DNA of 64,000 bases from Mactra quadrangularis (Eukaryota; Mollusca; Bivalvia; Venerida; Mactridae), in assembly GCA_025267735.1 (NCBI GenBank), contig CM046299.1, positions 18,498,232 to 18,562,231 of the forward strand, read 5' to 3'. The position numbers were made by a program, and so were the translations under genes. The notes beneath the pieces are model-generated. The model saw only the letters and a program-made list of their open reading frames with translations, made no database searches and had not been told where the DNA came from. This document shows positions 63,770-64,000 of this stretch, piece after piece; the stretch's first letter is position 1, and every line of letters starts with the position of its first letter.

Positions 63770-64000
63770 GATTAGGTATTTGGGACTAAAAAATGTGTGA
63801 TTTTGTAATAGTCAAGGTCAATCTGATTAAAACCCGATCTAAAATTTCACCGCTCCCATACTCGCTAATTTAGATCTGGCCTTTTCCAAAGGAAGGTCAC
63901 GTTCAGGTGACCTTTTCTCATCATAATATTCATGACGAAATTGTTATGATACGTAACTTGTTTACGTCGTCTACGTCACGCAATTTGAAATGAGCCACCC

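Larger units (their letters stand above)
61670..64000. other. Sulfatase intron 4 (no further exon found)
   Basis: After the GTAAGA donor at 61326 only repeats are visible. The next expected sulfatase block was not found on the + strand, so the intron extends beyond the window. Confidence 0.6.

Overview
This is a eukaryotic, AT-rich window with long introns. It contains three intron-bearing protein genes on the + strand and a dense load of interspersed DNA transposons and tRNA-derived SINEs. Lineage is an inference. Animal genes (ribosomal protein eS19/RPS19, a FAM234-type FG-GAP membrane protein and an arylsulfatase B-type sulfatase), CpG-poor AT-rich introns, and interspersed 'gggggtata' and 'CACCGG...AAAGCGCTTTACA' repeats together suggest a marine invertebrate, most likely a bivalve mollusc. 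No bacterial-type operons are present.

Layout. 1-8.4 kb: repeats and no convincing gene. 8.4-10.6 kb: two to three candidate minus-strand exons of an unrecognised protein. 11.1-19.1 kb: complete RPS19 gene (five coding exons, 142 aa). Its introns hold five box C/D snoRNA candidates whose guide matches the 18S rRNA A99 region, and four tandem H/ACA-like units. 19.1-24.7 kb: intergenic, with a hAT element. 24.7-47.3 kb: FAM234-like gene (probable non-coding first exon, then twelve coding exons, 977 aa). Its introns contain a 1.37-kb fold-back Mutator-like element, microsatellites, TA-flanked elements and one hAT nested in another. 47.3-55.3 kb: repeat-rich intergenic region with a 53-bp tandem array and a triple-nested hAT stack. 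55.35-64 kb: 5' part of a sulfatase gene. Two tandem, equal-length (113 bp), non-multiple-of-three copies of its third coding exon imply mutually exclusive splicing. The gene runs off the right end.

Biology. RPS19 appears to be a snoRNA host, so one locus would make a 40S subunit protein together with several guides for 18S modification. The sulfatase has two CACGTG boxes just upstream of its likely first exon, as expected for a lysosomal gene under MITF/TFE-type control. The FAM234-like protein is a single-pass type II membrane protein with a calcium-binding beta-propeller-like ectodomain; in this species it appears to carry a long basic linker and a possible alternative short 3' end.

The features I consider most likely to be undescribed are the RPS19 intronic snoRNA family, including two paralogs with a shifted guide, and the duplicated sulfatase active-site exon. 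All calls are by eye; no alignment, folding or database search was run.
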